A stretch of 64,000 nucleotides of DNA from Crotalaria pallida (GCA_037953625.1 CM075655.1:20354001-20418000), one strand, 5' to 3'; positions 24,282 through 35,990 are shown, counted from the stretch's first letter. Translations and numbers: made by a program. The notes: generated by a model from the sequence alone, not told the origin.

Positions 24282-27200
24282 TCATATAAAACTCCTGCCC
24301 GCGCCCTGGTGGCACTGTGATAGCCACAAATCCATATGATCTGAGATCTTTTGCCTTACTTTCTGAACTGCATCAGAGGTGCAGTTCTTAGCATCACCTG
24401 ACAAAAAAACGAAAATTCACAATCAGAATGTTGGCTGACACACAGCACAATCACGTATACATGTATGTAACAAGCAACTGGCGTAGTTGTGTGCAGCCAG
24501 CTATGACCAGATTACAATTATTTTTCGTTGATCATGTTGAGAAATAAAAATAATAAATTAGTCCCACATTGACTAGAGCATAGTAAGTTGAACAATATAT
24601 AAGTAAAAAGACCCATGGACCTAATGCCTTAAGGTTTTAGGTCATGGTGTCATATTACTTATATAGTTGTTCACTTAACTTCATTAATTCACACTCTGTC
24701 TAATTAAACAAGGACTTGAATCAAAGGGCCTATACTAAATTTTTCTCTCTCCCATCCCTCGAGTTTCAAGTTAATTCTTCTCAAGTGATCAATTCTGATA
24801 TTATAATTTGCTTGCACTCTCTTAATATTTTTTTTCTTATTAATTTTCATCTTTATCATAAGCAAGATATATGGGAGAAGGAATCATTAACTAATAACAA
24901 TACAAAGTGAACTGTAGTCCTATAAATAGCAGTTCTAAATTGGCAGCCCAAGACATTTCAGAATGACTATAATTGGAGTGCAAATATTTCACATACCTCC
25001 GATAGTAAAAGGAGCTTGAGGACATCCTCGCATATCAGAACAATGGCCACAATTATAACATGTGATAAGGTAGGAAGGCACTGAAAGGGTTTAATAGTTA
25101 TTAGGCAGCAGTCAGTGAAAAGTACAATAACAGTAGTTGTGCAGGGCACACTGAAGGCACAACATTATGTATTTATAATCATATCGCGTTACTCCGAACT
25201 CCCATCCCCTTTCATTAATTAACAAACCTAAATTGGAAATTGCTTTTTGGCCCCCATAAACGACTTTTTGGCCCCCATTTTTAATTTTCATGGACCAAAA
25301 TACCCTTTTGCATATTATTATTTTCGGTTCTATAAAGACGGAAGATCGTTTCCGTCTCTATAAAGTCGGAAATTTTTCCAGCTCTGCAGAGTCGGAATTA
25401 TTCCGTCTCAGCAGAGTCAGAAAATATTTCCGACTCTCCAAAGACGGAAGAAAGCTCCATGTCTTCAATCACTGCTGCATACAAGAAGCTGCAGCAGTGA
25501 TTGAAGACATGGAGCTTTCTTCTTTGGAGAGTCGGAAATATTTTCTGACTCTGCTGAGACGGAATAATTCCGACTCTGCAGAGCTGGAAAAATTTCCGAC
25601 TTTATAGAGACGGAAACGATCTTCCGTCTTTATAGAACCGAAAATAATAATATGCAAAAGGGTATTTTGGTCCATGAAAATTAAAAATGGGGGCCAAAAA
25701 GTCGTTTATGGGGGCCAAAAAGCAATTTCCCTAAAAGAATACCACCAGATCCCACGTGACCCATAGCCCAAGATCACGTAGCTCACATTTAAACAACTAA
25801 AAGAGGCCGACCTTACTCTCGCAAGCAGAAAGGCTGTTTCCAAAATTTGAACAAGTGACCTCTAGGTCACATTGTACATTCAAACAACTGAAGAAAATAA
25901 ATTAAACATTACATAGTGCAGTAATAGGAGGTTGGGCCATATCATTATATGGCCCATATGGAGAAAGGGAGTAGGATAATTGTAGTTAAATAATTAAATA
26001 AATAGTTATTAAATATTTATAATTCTAGAAGGTTCTTAGTGTTTAGGATTATGCCAAGTGTATGGATATTATTAGTTTTAGGGTTTTAATATTTGTTATA
26101 TAAGGATTGTATCCCTTATGCTTTAGATCAATGAAAAAGTGATGCAATTTATCTTTATTATCTTTTATTAGCTTTTGTAGGAGTAGGAATAGCTTTTAGA
26201 ATTAATCACTTTTGGTAGGATAGCTTTTAGCTTCCTATCAATTGGTGCTTTCATCCATGAACTCACCATGGGCCATGAACCCTCCACCCTCACCCTTCCC
26301 TTCCTTCCCAATGTGGCCACCAACACCACAGCCACCACCCCCTCAACCCTTTCCATCCTCAGAATCACATAATTCTTATACACTTTCGTCACACCAGCAA
26401 CTATCACATACTCCTCCTTAGCTGTACCCACCACCAAAACCACCCTTTTATTCACCATCGTTCTATGCTTCACCACCGCCATTCTATATTTCACCCCTCC
26501 ATCTTTATTGTTCACTCTACTATCAACCACCATCATCTCAACATCAACAACACCACCAACCAGAAAACTACAAACAAAAGCAAAAACAGAAAAAGAAGAA
26601 AAACAGGAAACTCCTATCCCTTTACCACCGACCGATGAAGCACCGTCGATCCCTCAACCGACACCAAACGAAGGGCCACCGGCGATTTCACCGTCAACCA
26701 CCTCTCTACCGGGCCAAGAATGATCGTGTGCCACCCTAGAAGGCACCTCCACCCTTGTCGCAGTCACCGTCACGAGCTCCACCATGGGTCTCGCCGTCGA
26801 TGCTGTGTGCTTCGCCGTGGCCACCGTGGTCAACGCCAGCATCACCCCATGACCAGAGATGTGAGAAAGATGAGGGTGAAAACCACCATGGAACCAACAC
26901 TCCGCCGCGCCCGATGCATGCTCCGCCTTGGGCACCCTTTCTTCCACCGCGAGATCCACCTTGGAGGCCACCGTCGACGGACTTAACCTACGACAAGAAC
27001 AAGAAGAATGAGGATGAGACCTCTGAGCCCAGTCACCAGCCACAGCTGTCACCACCGCGAACTTCGCTGTGGACACCACCGTGGAAGCCTCCTTCGACAC
27101 CCTTTTCTCCGCCGCGAGCTCCACCATGGAAACCGCCGTCTCCGCCACTAGTCATCGCCTCTGGTGCGATAATGAAGAAGGAGAAAGGGCAACTCGTTAC

Positions 27201-29220
27201 TTTTACAATTTTAAGCTTTAATGCAGAAAGTCCCCTTGAAGGTGCTAATAGTGTGAAAGCTATGTTGGTAAGAGAGACCAAAATGGGGCATGAAGCATTC
27301 GAATCTTCGCTGGAGAGAAAACAAAATGGTCTTGACAGCTTTGCTCTCTTTGGATGGAGAACAGCTAACAATTCACTAAGGGTGATGCAACAAGAGCCCT
27401 TGGATTCTCATCAAGAGTCTTTCATCACATATGCATGGGACCCACATAAAACCAAGCTGGTGGATTTATTAGGAAATCAATTCTTCCTAGCTCTAAGGCC
27501 ATACGGGTATGAGGGGACTAATATGCATCAAGGATTTTTTGATACCCCACACCTGGAGTCCAGTTCAAAATTTGAAACAAATTATTTTGTTAGGCCAACT
27601 AATAATAAATTTACAAAATTTTTAAGCCTAATAAAGAAATTTAAGCATTTCTTCAACCTTGAGGACTAGGTTGATCTTCAAGGGGTCGGCAATAATAGGA
27701 GGTTGGGCCATATCATTATATGGCCCATATGGAGAAAGGGAGTAGGATAATTATAGTTAGATAATTAAATAAATAGTTATTAAATATTTATAATTCTATA
27801 AGGTTCTTAGTGTTTAGGATTATGCCAAGTGTATGAGATATTATTAGTTTTAGGGTTTTAATCTTTGTTATATAAGGATTGTATCCCTTATGCTTTAGAT
27901 CAATGAAAAAATGATGCAATTTATCTTTATTATCTTTTATTAGCTTTTGTAGGAGTAGGAATAGCTTTTAGAATTAATCACTTTTGGTAGGATAGCTTTT
28001 AGCTTCCTATCATGCAGCTTTGATTGGAAATGAGCCACTCATTTGTCACTAGATAGCGACTAAATAAACAATCTATATTGGATTCTATAGAATACAGTTT
28101 TGGCATATTGCTACAGCGATTGCAAGGATAAAGAATGTTACCGACTAAATTGATAAAAGTAAATGGCAATTGGCAACTCACTATCAGGGGATGAAGTTTC
28201 TTTGGATGCATGGCGCCAAGGATCCTGTGAGCCATTTGTAAATATTATTTTCGAACCTGATGCACATTAAATTAGGACACACAAAATGAGGTCTAATTCT
28301 TGATGATAGATTAATAGTATATTCCAAGTAAAAAACCATAAAAGAATGGTGAATACGCGTTGTCCAGACATGACATAACATGCCATAAAGAAGTTCTATG
28401 CAGAAAAATCTATGTATTAGTATAACTAACTCGTAATAATATTTAAAATATGAAAACATGGAAGAAAAATCCATATTCAAAATGAGTATTATATAAGTTC
28501 AGGTTGAGGATAACAATTATCAAGGCCTGATAAACATAACAATTAGTCCACAAATAACACAAATGATAAATTACATCAGAAACAAAAGTTATAGTATATA
28601 CTATGGACTTGGACAAAAGTAAAAGAGTCACATGAGCACATTATTTAAAAAAAGAAGAAAAAAAAGACCATAACATAAAAATTCAGGCATAGGTAAGTAT
28701 CTATACCAGCAATTTTTGTGCCGCCATAGTATAAATTAGTTGCATCAACGTCAGGGAATATGCCTTTTCCAAAGACATTTTTGCAAAGGTCCAAATGATA
28801 TCTGCAATTTATGCGAAACCATTTTGTACAAATTAACAAGATAAAAAAGAAATCAGCAAATAAGATTATTAAAAGTACAATATACTCATGTAGTCCAAGG
28901 CATGAATCTGGACTATATGAAGAACAGTGAGGATGAATAACATGCCTTGTGTCAACTTTTGAGGACCGTATACTGTCATTTGCGGGAGCCACCTGAAAGT
29001 AAGCAACTTCAGTGCAAACTTGAAACCACCATAATCGAGCTGAACTGTCTTCGTTAATAGCAGTTTTTTTCAAGTACTTTTGGTCATAAGTTTGGATGTT
29101 AACACCAAAGGTTCCAAGGTAGAAATCTTTGACATATTTGGCATAAGCCTCCTGCATATTGTTTTACACAGTTTCCATCAGACATATCCAACCAGAAAGA
29201 CACAACCGGACCACAGGAAA

Positions 29221-29251
<31 letters not shown>

Positions 29252-32200
29252 GGGTCTTAAACATGTGAATGTAATATAAAATACAGGCAATGAATGACTG
29301 ACTAAATGTATATATTATTTCGGACAAATGACGAGAGAGAAAAAATAAAATTCAAAATGTAATAACTAGAGATGTGAGGTATGTCAAAATTAACAAGTTG
29401 AGATATAAAGTTAAGGGCATGGGCCATTTTTGGAGCAATGAAGGTGTGTAGAAGTGGAGAGTGAGGAAGATCGTGTATAATGGTGCATTGATGACTTTGG
29501 TACAATAAATGAAACCCTAACAACCACATTGGGGAAAATGGGCCAAATTGGCTGTGTTAGACTTCTTATGACATCTACACTATTCGGAAGTGTTGACCAG
29601 TGACCACATCAGTAAATTGTTAGTCAATCAAAAGATATAAGCAAATTAGCAAAATCAACAAATCATGTCTATTACTGAGTAAAAGTTTTTAAAATAAAAG
29701 GGACCTGATTGCAAATTTTAAAAGTCAAGACACCCAATTCCGAACTTTTGGGAGTTAGGGACCTAATTGAAATGTTTCAAATAGCAAAGGGACCACTGAA
29801 TACTTTAAACTAGATAATGATACCATAGTGACAAAGAAAACAAAAAAACAAAATATTTGAACATCAAAAACTTCATATCACTCTTACGTCATTCATTTTT
29901 TATAAAACAAGAACAATTCACATTCCAACATACTCTGTCTCAACTTTTATTTTATGAAAGAAGTGAGTTTTTGATGTGTGAATAGACTTAAAAATGGAAA
30001 ATAAAATATTCATAAGCAAATGGAGACGAAAAAAAGTAACATGAGGTGGTTTGTATTTTGTCAGTTAAATCCCAAAAAAAAAAAAAAAAAAGAATTCTAC
30101 TGAGCATTGCCATAATGTTCTGTTTGCTGGTAAGATGAAGCCAGATTGAAATGCATACCACCAAATCCTCTCCGGCCTTCTTTGCTTCAACAAGAGGCTT
30201 GCATACTTTATCAGGATTTCCATATTGAAACTGCAACATTCAAAATCCAGTAAAAGAGAAAATAGCATAATGAATTTGAAAATCAGAGATTGCAATAAAT
30301 AAGAACAGTTAGAATCAGATCATTACCGCAATAACAGCAGCATCAGCTATAAAATAGAGGAAGTCACCATCAATTTCAAGCTGGAAAACAGTGCAAAGGT
30401 CAACACACAACATGAGAATCAAACTTGACAGTCTAATGAGGAGCATGATTCGGGTTATGGGGTAAACCACAAGGCAAGAGTCACAAAGGAACATGTCATA
30501 CATCAGCTGCACTAAAAGATGCCTTCAGTGCCTTTCCATTGGTTGCAAGTTTGTGTTCAATAAGCTGTGTAGTTTCTTGTAATACTGCTTTACATTCAGG
30601 ACCTGCTGACTCACCTATCTGCATATGCATGATAGAACTAAAAATTTGACTGAAACTGAATACGAGGGAACTTTGAAAGATTTATAAAATCTAAACTATA
30701 CAAAAGATGGTCACCAAGTAAAATTCACAATCTTCACCTGCTGGTCAAATTCAGTATAGTTATAAACAGCATTAACAACTGCAGAACTTGCAAGACTTCC
30801 GCATGTTAAATGGGGAAATTTAAGACGGAACCATGCACTGAGTGCTCCAGAATATGAGCCACCAAAAAAGAACCAGGGATTTTCAATTTTTGATCTATTC
30901 AGCTTTGCATTTAAGGAATCCTACATGAAAAATACAGAAAGTAATCAAATACAGTGGGAAAGAATCCAATAAACACATAGACCAATGGATTACTCAAAAA
31001 TCTGACTTCAAACACGATACAAACCCGAAGGAAAATTTAAAAAAAAAAAAAAAAGAAAAATATGATAAATTTACAGCTAGAATGTACTGAAGAACTATTA
31101 AAGTAAAAAAATTACTTGATTTATTCACCAAAATACAATAGATGTAATGTGATTGCAAGAAACTGTAGAAATTCATTCATACACATGGGACCAATGTACA
31201 TGCATCTATAACTCTAAGTAGAATAACCATGAAGTATTCCAAGCCCAGGTCATGTAAGCAAGTAATAATTACTAAGGAGAAATACAATCTTCCTTTCTCT
31301 CGGTTCTAAAATTAATTTTGTTTTGTCTTGGATAATAGTTTTGATGCCTCAAGAGCCAATTTACGATTCATCAAGATATCTTTATTTTACTGCACGTAAG
31401 TTACGTAAGTAGATAAACAGAGAACATCAAGTGATATCCTAGGGTTACGAAAAAATTCGCACGTAAAAAACAGGTGAGCATCAAGGAGGGATCCATCTTT
31501 TTCTGACAACAGGTTGAGTTTCAAATGCATAAATTTTCTATTGTTTGCAATGGAATAATTTAGCAGAAAAAACCCTTAAAAGATGAGTTGCAAATGCATC
31601 AGTTTTCACTGCAAATCAATGCCCCAATTGATTAATTATCCGTCTGTTTCTATTCCTGTATCATTTTCCAATTTTTCCTGCATATCTTTCCTCAGTTTGC
31701 GACTGATTCCATTCCCCAAGTCCAAGAAACCTACATTCTGCTTGGTAAATATGCTCCAGGCTTGGCTTTGGGATTGTGGCAGTGGAAAGGATTGTCAAGA
31801 ATCCCTCTTTGTGATTCACAATGTGAGAAGAGTGGTTTATCGTGAGAGGAGCAAGTCTTGGTCATTAACATGAATGGTCAAGAGTTAACATTAAAAGTTA
31901 GTTAAGAGTCCCTCAGTCCCTTGACTTTAACTCCAAATCGTGACCATAAATGGATGATCCAGAGATTTGCTCCTCTTTACTGCACCATGCCATTAATAAT
32001 TACTTAGCTTAATCGGCATCACAATATACTTCACAATCACACAAATTTATTTCAGCAAACATTTAGATCTCAATTACGTTCTAAGCAACTTATAAGTGAA
32101 CTAGGAGAAATACTTCGCATGACCTAAGCTTTATAGTTTATACTCATCTGAAAATTGAGTGGCGAAAGATTTTCTTAACTATTGTTTTACTATCTTCATC

Positions 32201-33826
32201 AGCCATGTTATCTTCCAACTGTGGCAGTTAAAAAAATGTAACTTGCCTGATAGTACTGGCGAAAAACAGCCAAATCAAAGAGTGCCTGCTTGGATGAAAG
32301 ATATTTCAAATTTTCTGTCGCAAGAGAGTTAAATGGAGTACTTTTGCCATAATAACGATGCTCAAGAGAAACCAAAGCTGCTCCAAACTTCTTCGCCAGT
32401 ACCTGTCGATGTAACAAGGCATAGAGATTTGTTTAAATTTATATGTTTTCGTCATAAAAGCAACATCACAGTTTTTTTTTAGCACAAAAAGAAAAGTTGG
32501 TCTTGTTGGTCACAAGTCACAACAGTAGATAGCATTTATGCCAAGCTACACAACTTATGATCTCTACTTCAATCTTTGGTCTTCTTGAATGAACAGAAAT
32601 ATCATCAAACAAAGACTAGTATAGAATAGCTATATAAATTTAGATCAAGAATTGCTACTTACAGCAATATAGTCATTTGCTATCCCAGTTAATGTACCTT
32701 CACCGCCGATTACCAAAAAAATTGGTCCATCTGGAATCCGGAAGTAGTCAAGGAACTCATAGTAGCGTTGCCGAAACTGACGGTGATCCTGCAATGCAAC
32801 ACGTAAATACGCATAATCAACTACATCAGAAATTTAATTAAAAAATAATAGATGAAGCAATTAGACTATTTAAAACCCAAAATAAAAAATATATAAATAA
32901 AATTAAAAGAAAGGCATGAACATCTTATATGTTTTAAATAAAACAAATGTCGAGCTGACTATATCACAACCAACACTTCTCCTTCAGTTACAGTCGCCAA
33001 ACTAAATAAATAGGAGAAAAATCATAATACATTACTCACTTCCCTATAGGTTTGACTTAATTACACTCGACACCCATATTGTTTCTCAAAAGCCAGACTT
33101 ATGTACTTCGAGTTCAAGGAGGTAGTGATTGTAATTTCAATTAACACCATCAAGGGATGTAGTTGTAATGATAATCAAACTAGAAGGATGCCTAATGTAA
33201 CTAAACCAAACTTCAATCAAAGCCCTATCAAGTAAAATATTAATAATTTGGTCTCTGACATTGACACCATTGATTAAATTGGTCCCTCCATAATATAACC
33301 GCCTACCTAAAGTTAAAGATTTTTTTTTTAAAAAAAAACCAAGGGTGTGCTATAGCCAATAGCCAGAGACTAATCCCTTTCGAGATGGAGAGATCACCGA
33401 AGTGACTACAGCCTCTCCCAACAAAGCTTTTTCCATACCTACGACGCTAGTCGAACCCCTGACATCGTGCTTAAGGATCTCTAACTATGGTGGGCTTGGG
33501 CTTTGTTGGTTAACTAAATTAAGATTTATGAGTTTTTTAGTTCAAGCCAAGAACTGAATTTAATAAATTTAGCTAAGAGAACCATACAGACAGAGTTAGA
33601 TGGGAAAAGAAATTGTAAAAGTTTTCCATTGAGAGAGAGGTACATAGGGAGAGAAGTGATCGAGGGTCTGATTGAACCAGAGCTCCTGAGCGTTCAGTCT
33701 TTTGCTCTCAGACAAGTTATTGAGCAGCGTACGAGGTGGCGCGACTCCGTATGAAACTGCCGGGAAACACAGAAACAGGAACAAAGATGAGGCTGTCGTC
33801 ATGATCATCCATCCCCGTTTCGTCAT
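24282..33826 (-). CDS. Serine carboxypeptidase family S28 (Pro-Xaa carboxypeptidase / thymus-specific serine protease-like), 12 exons
   Basis: Exons on the minus strand: 33826-33644, 32788-32663, 32402-32247, 30920-30738, 30618-30502, 30380-30327, 30230-30159, 29151-28946, 28801-28707, 28256-28182, 25080-24997 and 24397-24282. They total 1467 nt, 488 aa plus TGA, with no frame break. S28 enzymes cleave after proline near a peptide C-terminus or N-terminus in lysosome/vacuole or outside the cell. Seen: a signal peptide (about 1-27), LDHF motif, GGSYSG with nucleophile Ser177, NGSQDPWR with Asp409, and NCGHCSDMRGC with His435. The N-terminal EHRYYGKS and C-terminal ISDHMDLWL blocks are typical. 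Length equals plant relatives. Introns 3 and 8 use GC donors. Intron 10 (3.1 kb) and intron 11 hold transposons, yet all splice sites are kept, so the gene is probably functional. Confidence 0.95.
24535..24786 (+). mobile_element. Small copia-type solo LTR in intron 11 of the S28 gene, TSD GATCA
   Basis: It starts TGTTGAGAA and ends TTCTCAAGT, the inverted counterpart of the start except for a CA-to-GT change at the tip. GATCA stands on both sides (24530-24534, 24787-24791). The inside contains 'agtcccacattgactag' and 'ttaaggttttaggtcatgg', phrases common in legume copia/TRIM LTRs. 252 bp, antisense to the host gene. Confidence 0.75.
25235..25730. mobile_element. Near-perfect 496-bp foldback element in intron 10 of the S28 gene
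   Basis: The left arm 25235-25479 and right arm 25490-25730 are almost exact reverse complements around a 10-base loop. The main difference is a 4-base CGTC present only in the left arm (about 25443-25446). Arm ends are GGAAATTGC/GCAATTTCC, and CTAAA-type repeats flank it (about 25228-25232 and 25731-25735). It has no protein; open frames on both strands are mirror images of each other. It would transcribe into a 240-bp duplex within the intron. Confidence 0.93.
25922..28012 (+). mobile_element. Non-autonomous LTR retrotransposon, 2091 bp, TSD TGCAG, in intron 10
   Basis: Two LTRs (25922-26240, 319 bp; 27693-28012, 320 bp) differ at about eight positions, so insertion is fairly recent. TGCAG flanks both sides (25917-25921, 28013-28017). 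LTR ends are TAATAGGAGG...CTTCCTATCA. TTGGTGCTTTCATCC directly after the 5' LTR is the likely primer-binding site, and a purine-rich AAGGGG stretch precedes the 3' LTR. There is no reverse transcriptase, integrase or gag. The inside is filled by one proline-rich frame. It must rely on another element's enzymes. It lies antisense to the S28 gene. Confidence 0.92.
26257..27669 (+). pseudogene. Proline-rich ORF of the 2.1-kb LTR element, two in-frame TAG stops
   Basis: From the first ATG after the primer-binding site, one frame of 471 codons (including the terminal TAG) runs to 27669. It is interrupted only by TAG at 26419-26421 and at 26737-26739. The first ~300 codons are Pro/Ser/His-rich with repeats of the type SPPRAPPW, a basic KQKQKKKKNRK patch, and PPW-P units. 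The last ~150 residues are globular-looking (VTFTILSFNAES, GLDSFALFGWRTA, LLGNQFFLALRPYGYEG) and Lys/Phe-rich at the end. No known domain is recognised; it is not a standard gag or pol. A captured host gene or a rapidly evolving gag substitute are the options. Confidence 0.6.
28257..28706 (-). other. Intron 9 of the S28 gene
   Basis: 450 bp, GT-AG. It is AT-rich, and no transposon ends or RNA gene were seen. Confidence 0.8.
29152..30158 (-). other. Intron 7 of the S28 gene, with a 29-base G run
   Basis: The 1.0-kb intron contains an uninterrupted run of 29 G (29221-29249, plus strand) and repeat-like text at 29690-29800 ('gggacctaattgaaatg'), which resembles fragments of old LTR or LINE repeats. 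There is an 18-base A run near 30074. Confidence 0.7.
30921..32246 (-). other. Intron 3 of the S28 gene (GC-AG)
   Basis: 1326 bp, donor CAG|GCAAGT at 32247/32246 and acceptor TAG at 30921-30923. An AT-rich left half; 31280-31990 is of more balanced composition but has no recognisable exon or element. Confidence 0.75.
32789..33643 (-). other. Intron 1 of the S28 gene
   Basis: 855 bp, GT-AG, in phase 0 between the LDHFSPY and DHRQF codons. It holds a SINE-like insert near its 5' end (33321-33528). Confidence 0.85.
33321..33528 (-). mobile_element. tRNA-derived SINE-like sequence in intron 1 of the S28 gene
   Basis: On the minus strand, a B-box-like GGGGTTCGACTAGC and an upstream A-box-like TAGTTAGAGATCC are spaced as in tRNA-derived SINEs. 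The body ends in a T/A-rich tail (33319-33339). TTAAAGATTT (33313-33322) and TTAAGATTT (33529-33537) may be the target duplication. The family is not named; confidence is moderate because the ends are fuzzy. Confidence 0.5.
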
Positions 33827-34000
33827 CGTTGATATGCTATGCTATCGTCTACCGGGTTCACACTGGAGATGGGGATGTTGAGTTCAGAAAATACAAATAA
33901 CGCCGAATAACTTGGTTAGAAGATACAAAGAACACCGTCCCACATGTTGCTGGTGTAAGAATGAAACAATGAGGTAAGAATTTGATATATTTTCATTAAA
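33827..34000 (-). promoter_or_regulatory. 5' UTR and possible core promoter of the S28 gene
   Basis: Upstream of the ATG at 33826 the sequence is unique and of mixed composition. AAAATATATCAAATT (about 33977-33991, minus sense) is the only TATA-like candidate, about 155 bases from the start codon. The promoter is bordered by MITE-like DNA from about 34060. Confidence 0.3.
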
Positions 34001-34059
34001 ATTATTTTTAATTAATAATAGGATAAAGAGAGTAATAATAAATGTATGAAGATTATGGT

Positions 34060-34761
34060 TGTGTTTGGTAAGACAGGTTTATAGCTTATTTAGTAGAATT
34101 TAGTTTATTGACTCGATCAATAAGTTATTAGAACTGTTTGGTGAAAAAAATAACATAAGTTTATAATTTTTGAAAGTTAGCTTTTACAAAGTTATGCGAG
34201 GTAGATTTTCAAAAAACAAAAAAGCTTTCAATAAATTATATCTCAATTTTGCCAATTATACCATTTTGGTCCCTCATGTTTTTCAGATAGGACACTTTAG
34301 TCCCCAAAATGTGGAAATTCACTTTTAGTCCCTAAAGATTTTTTTTGGGACACTTAAGTCCTTCAAAATTTTTTTATGAGATACTTAAATCCGCAGTTGA
34401 GGCAGTTGGCGGAGTAGATGGACGAACTTAAATGTCCCATAAAAAAATTTCAGGGACTAAAGTGAATTTCCGTATTTTGAGGGACTAAAGTGTCCCATCT
34501 AAAAAATATGAGGGACCAAAGTGGTACTTCACTCTATAATTATATATCTTGGTAAGATTATGTCTTTTAAGTCTTTAACAAATTTAAGCTAGTTGTACAG
34601 TTAGTTTTGCCAAACAACTTTACTCTAATAAGTTAGGTATACAACTATAAGTTTTCAGCTACAATCCAATAGCTTTCAGCTAGGTTCACAGCTATCAGCT
34701 ACAAGATCACAATTATCAATTATAAACTCACAGCTAGAAGCTAGTTTTGTCAAACAAATAC
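34060..34761. mobile_element. Inverted-repeat element containing a second MITE
   Basis: Outer ends 'gtgtttggtaagacagg' (34061) and 'agttttgtcaaacaaata' (34743) are imperfect inverted repeats. An inner foldback at 34261-34524 has arms 'ccattttggtccctcatg' and 'tatgagggaccaaagtgg', plus further paired blocks containing 'tttagtccc'/'gggactaaa'. Both are non-coding MITE-like elements. The inner one is a widespread plant type with 'ggtccct' ends. Confidence 0.65.
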
Positions 34762-35990
34762 TATATTTAAGATAGATGGAGAAATAAGTGGTGAAAAAGA
34801 GAATGCAATAAGTAAGAGTATACTTGGAAAAAGAAGTATAAATGAGTATTAGGTTTCAAAAAAACATAACGTATGGTACAAAATAAAAAACCTAAATGAA
34901 CATAACTCATGAGACGAACAGAGTATTCAACACAAATGATGATCATGTTGAGACTTAATTTGGGATAAAATTATAAAGTGTTGTGCTAATAAGTATTTGA
35001 GGATATTTGTTAATGATACTAGATGTTAAAAAAATGTATTACTTCAAATTATTTAAATTTTGAGAATTTAAAAAAATATTTTTTTATCTCTTAATAAATA
35101 CTTTAAGAATACTTTTTAACATTAATTCAATTATTAAAAACATGTAAAATATTAAAATTTTAGTTATATTTTAAAAATTGTATTGCATTATATATTCAGA
35201 TTTTTTATTTTTAATTTTTGTTGAAATATTATGTAATATTTATGTTAATTTTTATAGCAGAAAAATAAAGAAGGAAAATATATAAAAAACTAATTAATAT
35301 CCATTTTCGTAATTTGAATAAGAAACTAATTAATATATGTATGTTCATTAGCAAATCATTGTATAAGAAATTAACTAATATGCATATTCATTAGAAACTA
35401 ACTAATCTACATTGCTATAAATTTAGGAATGAATACGTGCAACCTACTTCCCGTCCAATGGCCAAATATGCCTGGCCCACACCTGAGTTTTACATTGTGT
35501 AGAGTGGGAAGAGTGCTTAATAAAGAATATTTTATTAACTTTTCTCTTAACTACTATACAATAAATTATTGAATTTATTATTTTATCTCTTTGTCCGGAA
35601 ACAAGGTTGAAATTTTTTCTATAAGCATCATTTTCTTTTTTATTTCTCTCACTGTCTTCCTTTACAATCTTCTTTTTTTTCTCTCCAAAGCAATTGGTTT
35701 TCTTCTCATTTCTTCATCCCTTTCTTGTATTCTTTTTCTTTTTCATTCTCTTCCTCTTCTTCTTAGTCTCATGTCCCTTTCACCATTTTGTTGAGTCGGT
35801 GCGGTTTTTGCTGCATTTCCATTTCTTCATTTGACTTTTTATTTTCTTTTCAGATTTAGAGTAAAGGATGTTATTGTCTCAAGGTATTGAATTGCAATTG
35901 TTTTGATTTAGATTTTATAAATATTGTTCTTTGTTTAATTGTAATTGTTGCTATAGTTTAATTGTAATTGCTACTATTTCTCATTTCTCA
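34762..35990. other. AT-rich spacer, no gene seen
   Basis: Very AT-rich to about 35450, then CT-rich DNA (35590-35800) resembling a plant 5' leader. A possible exon border is at 35853 (ttttcag). Nothing could be assigned. Confidence 0.4.

Noticed and set aside
25290..25675. Mirror-image ORFs of 105 and 68 codons on both strands
   Set aside because: They are the two arms of the foldback read in opposite directions; the shared N-terminal peptide is a consequence of the palindrome.
26168..27371. Several antisense ORFs over the proline-rich frame
   Set aside because: Shadow frames of a Pro-codon-rich sequence; the plus-strand frame starts directly after the primer-binding site and spans the element.
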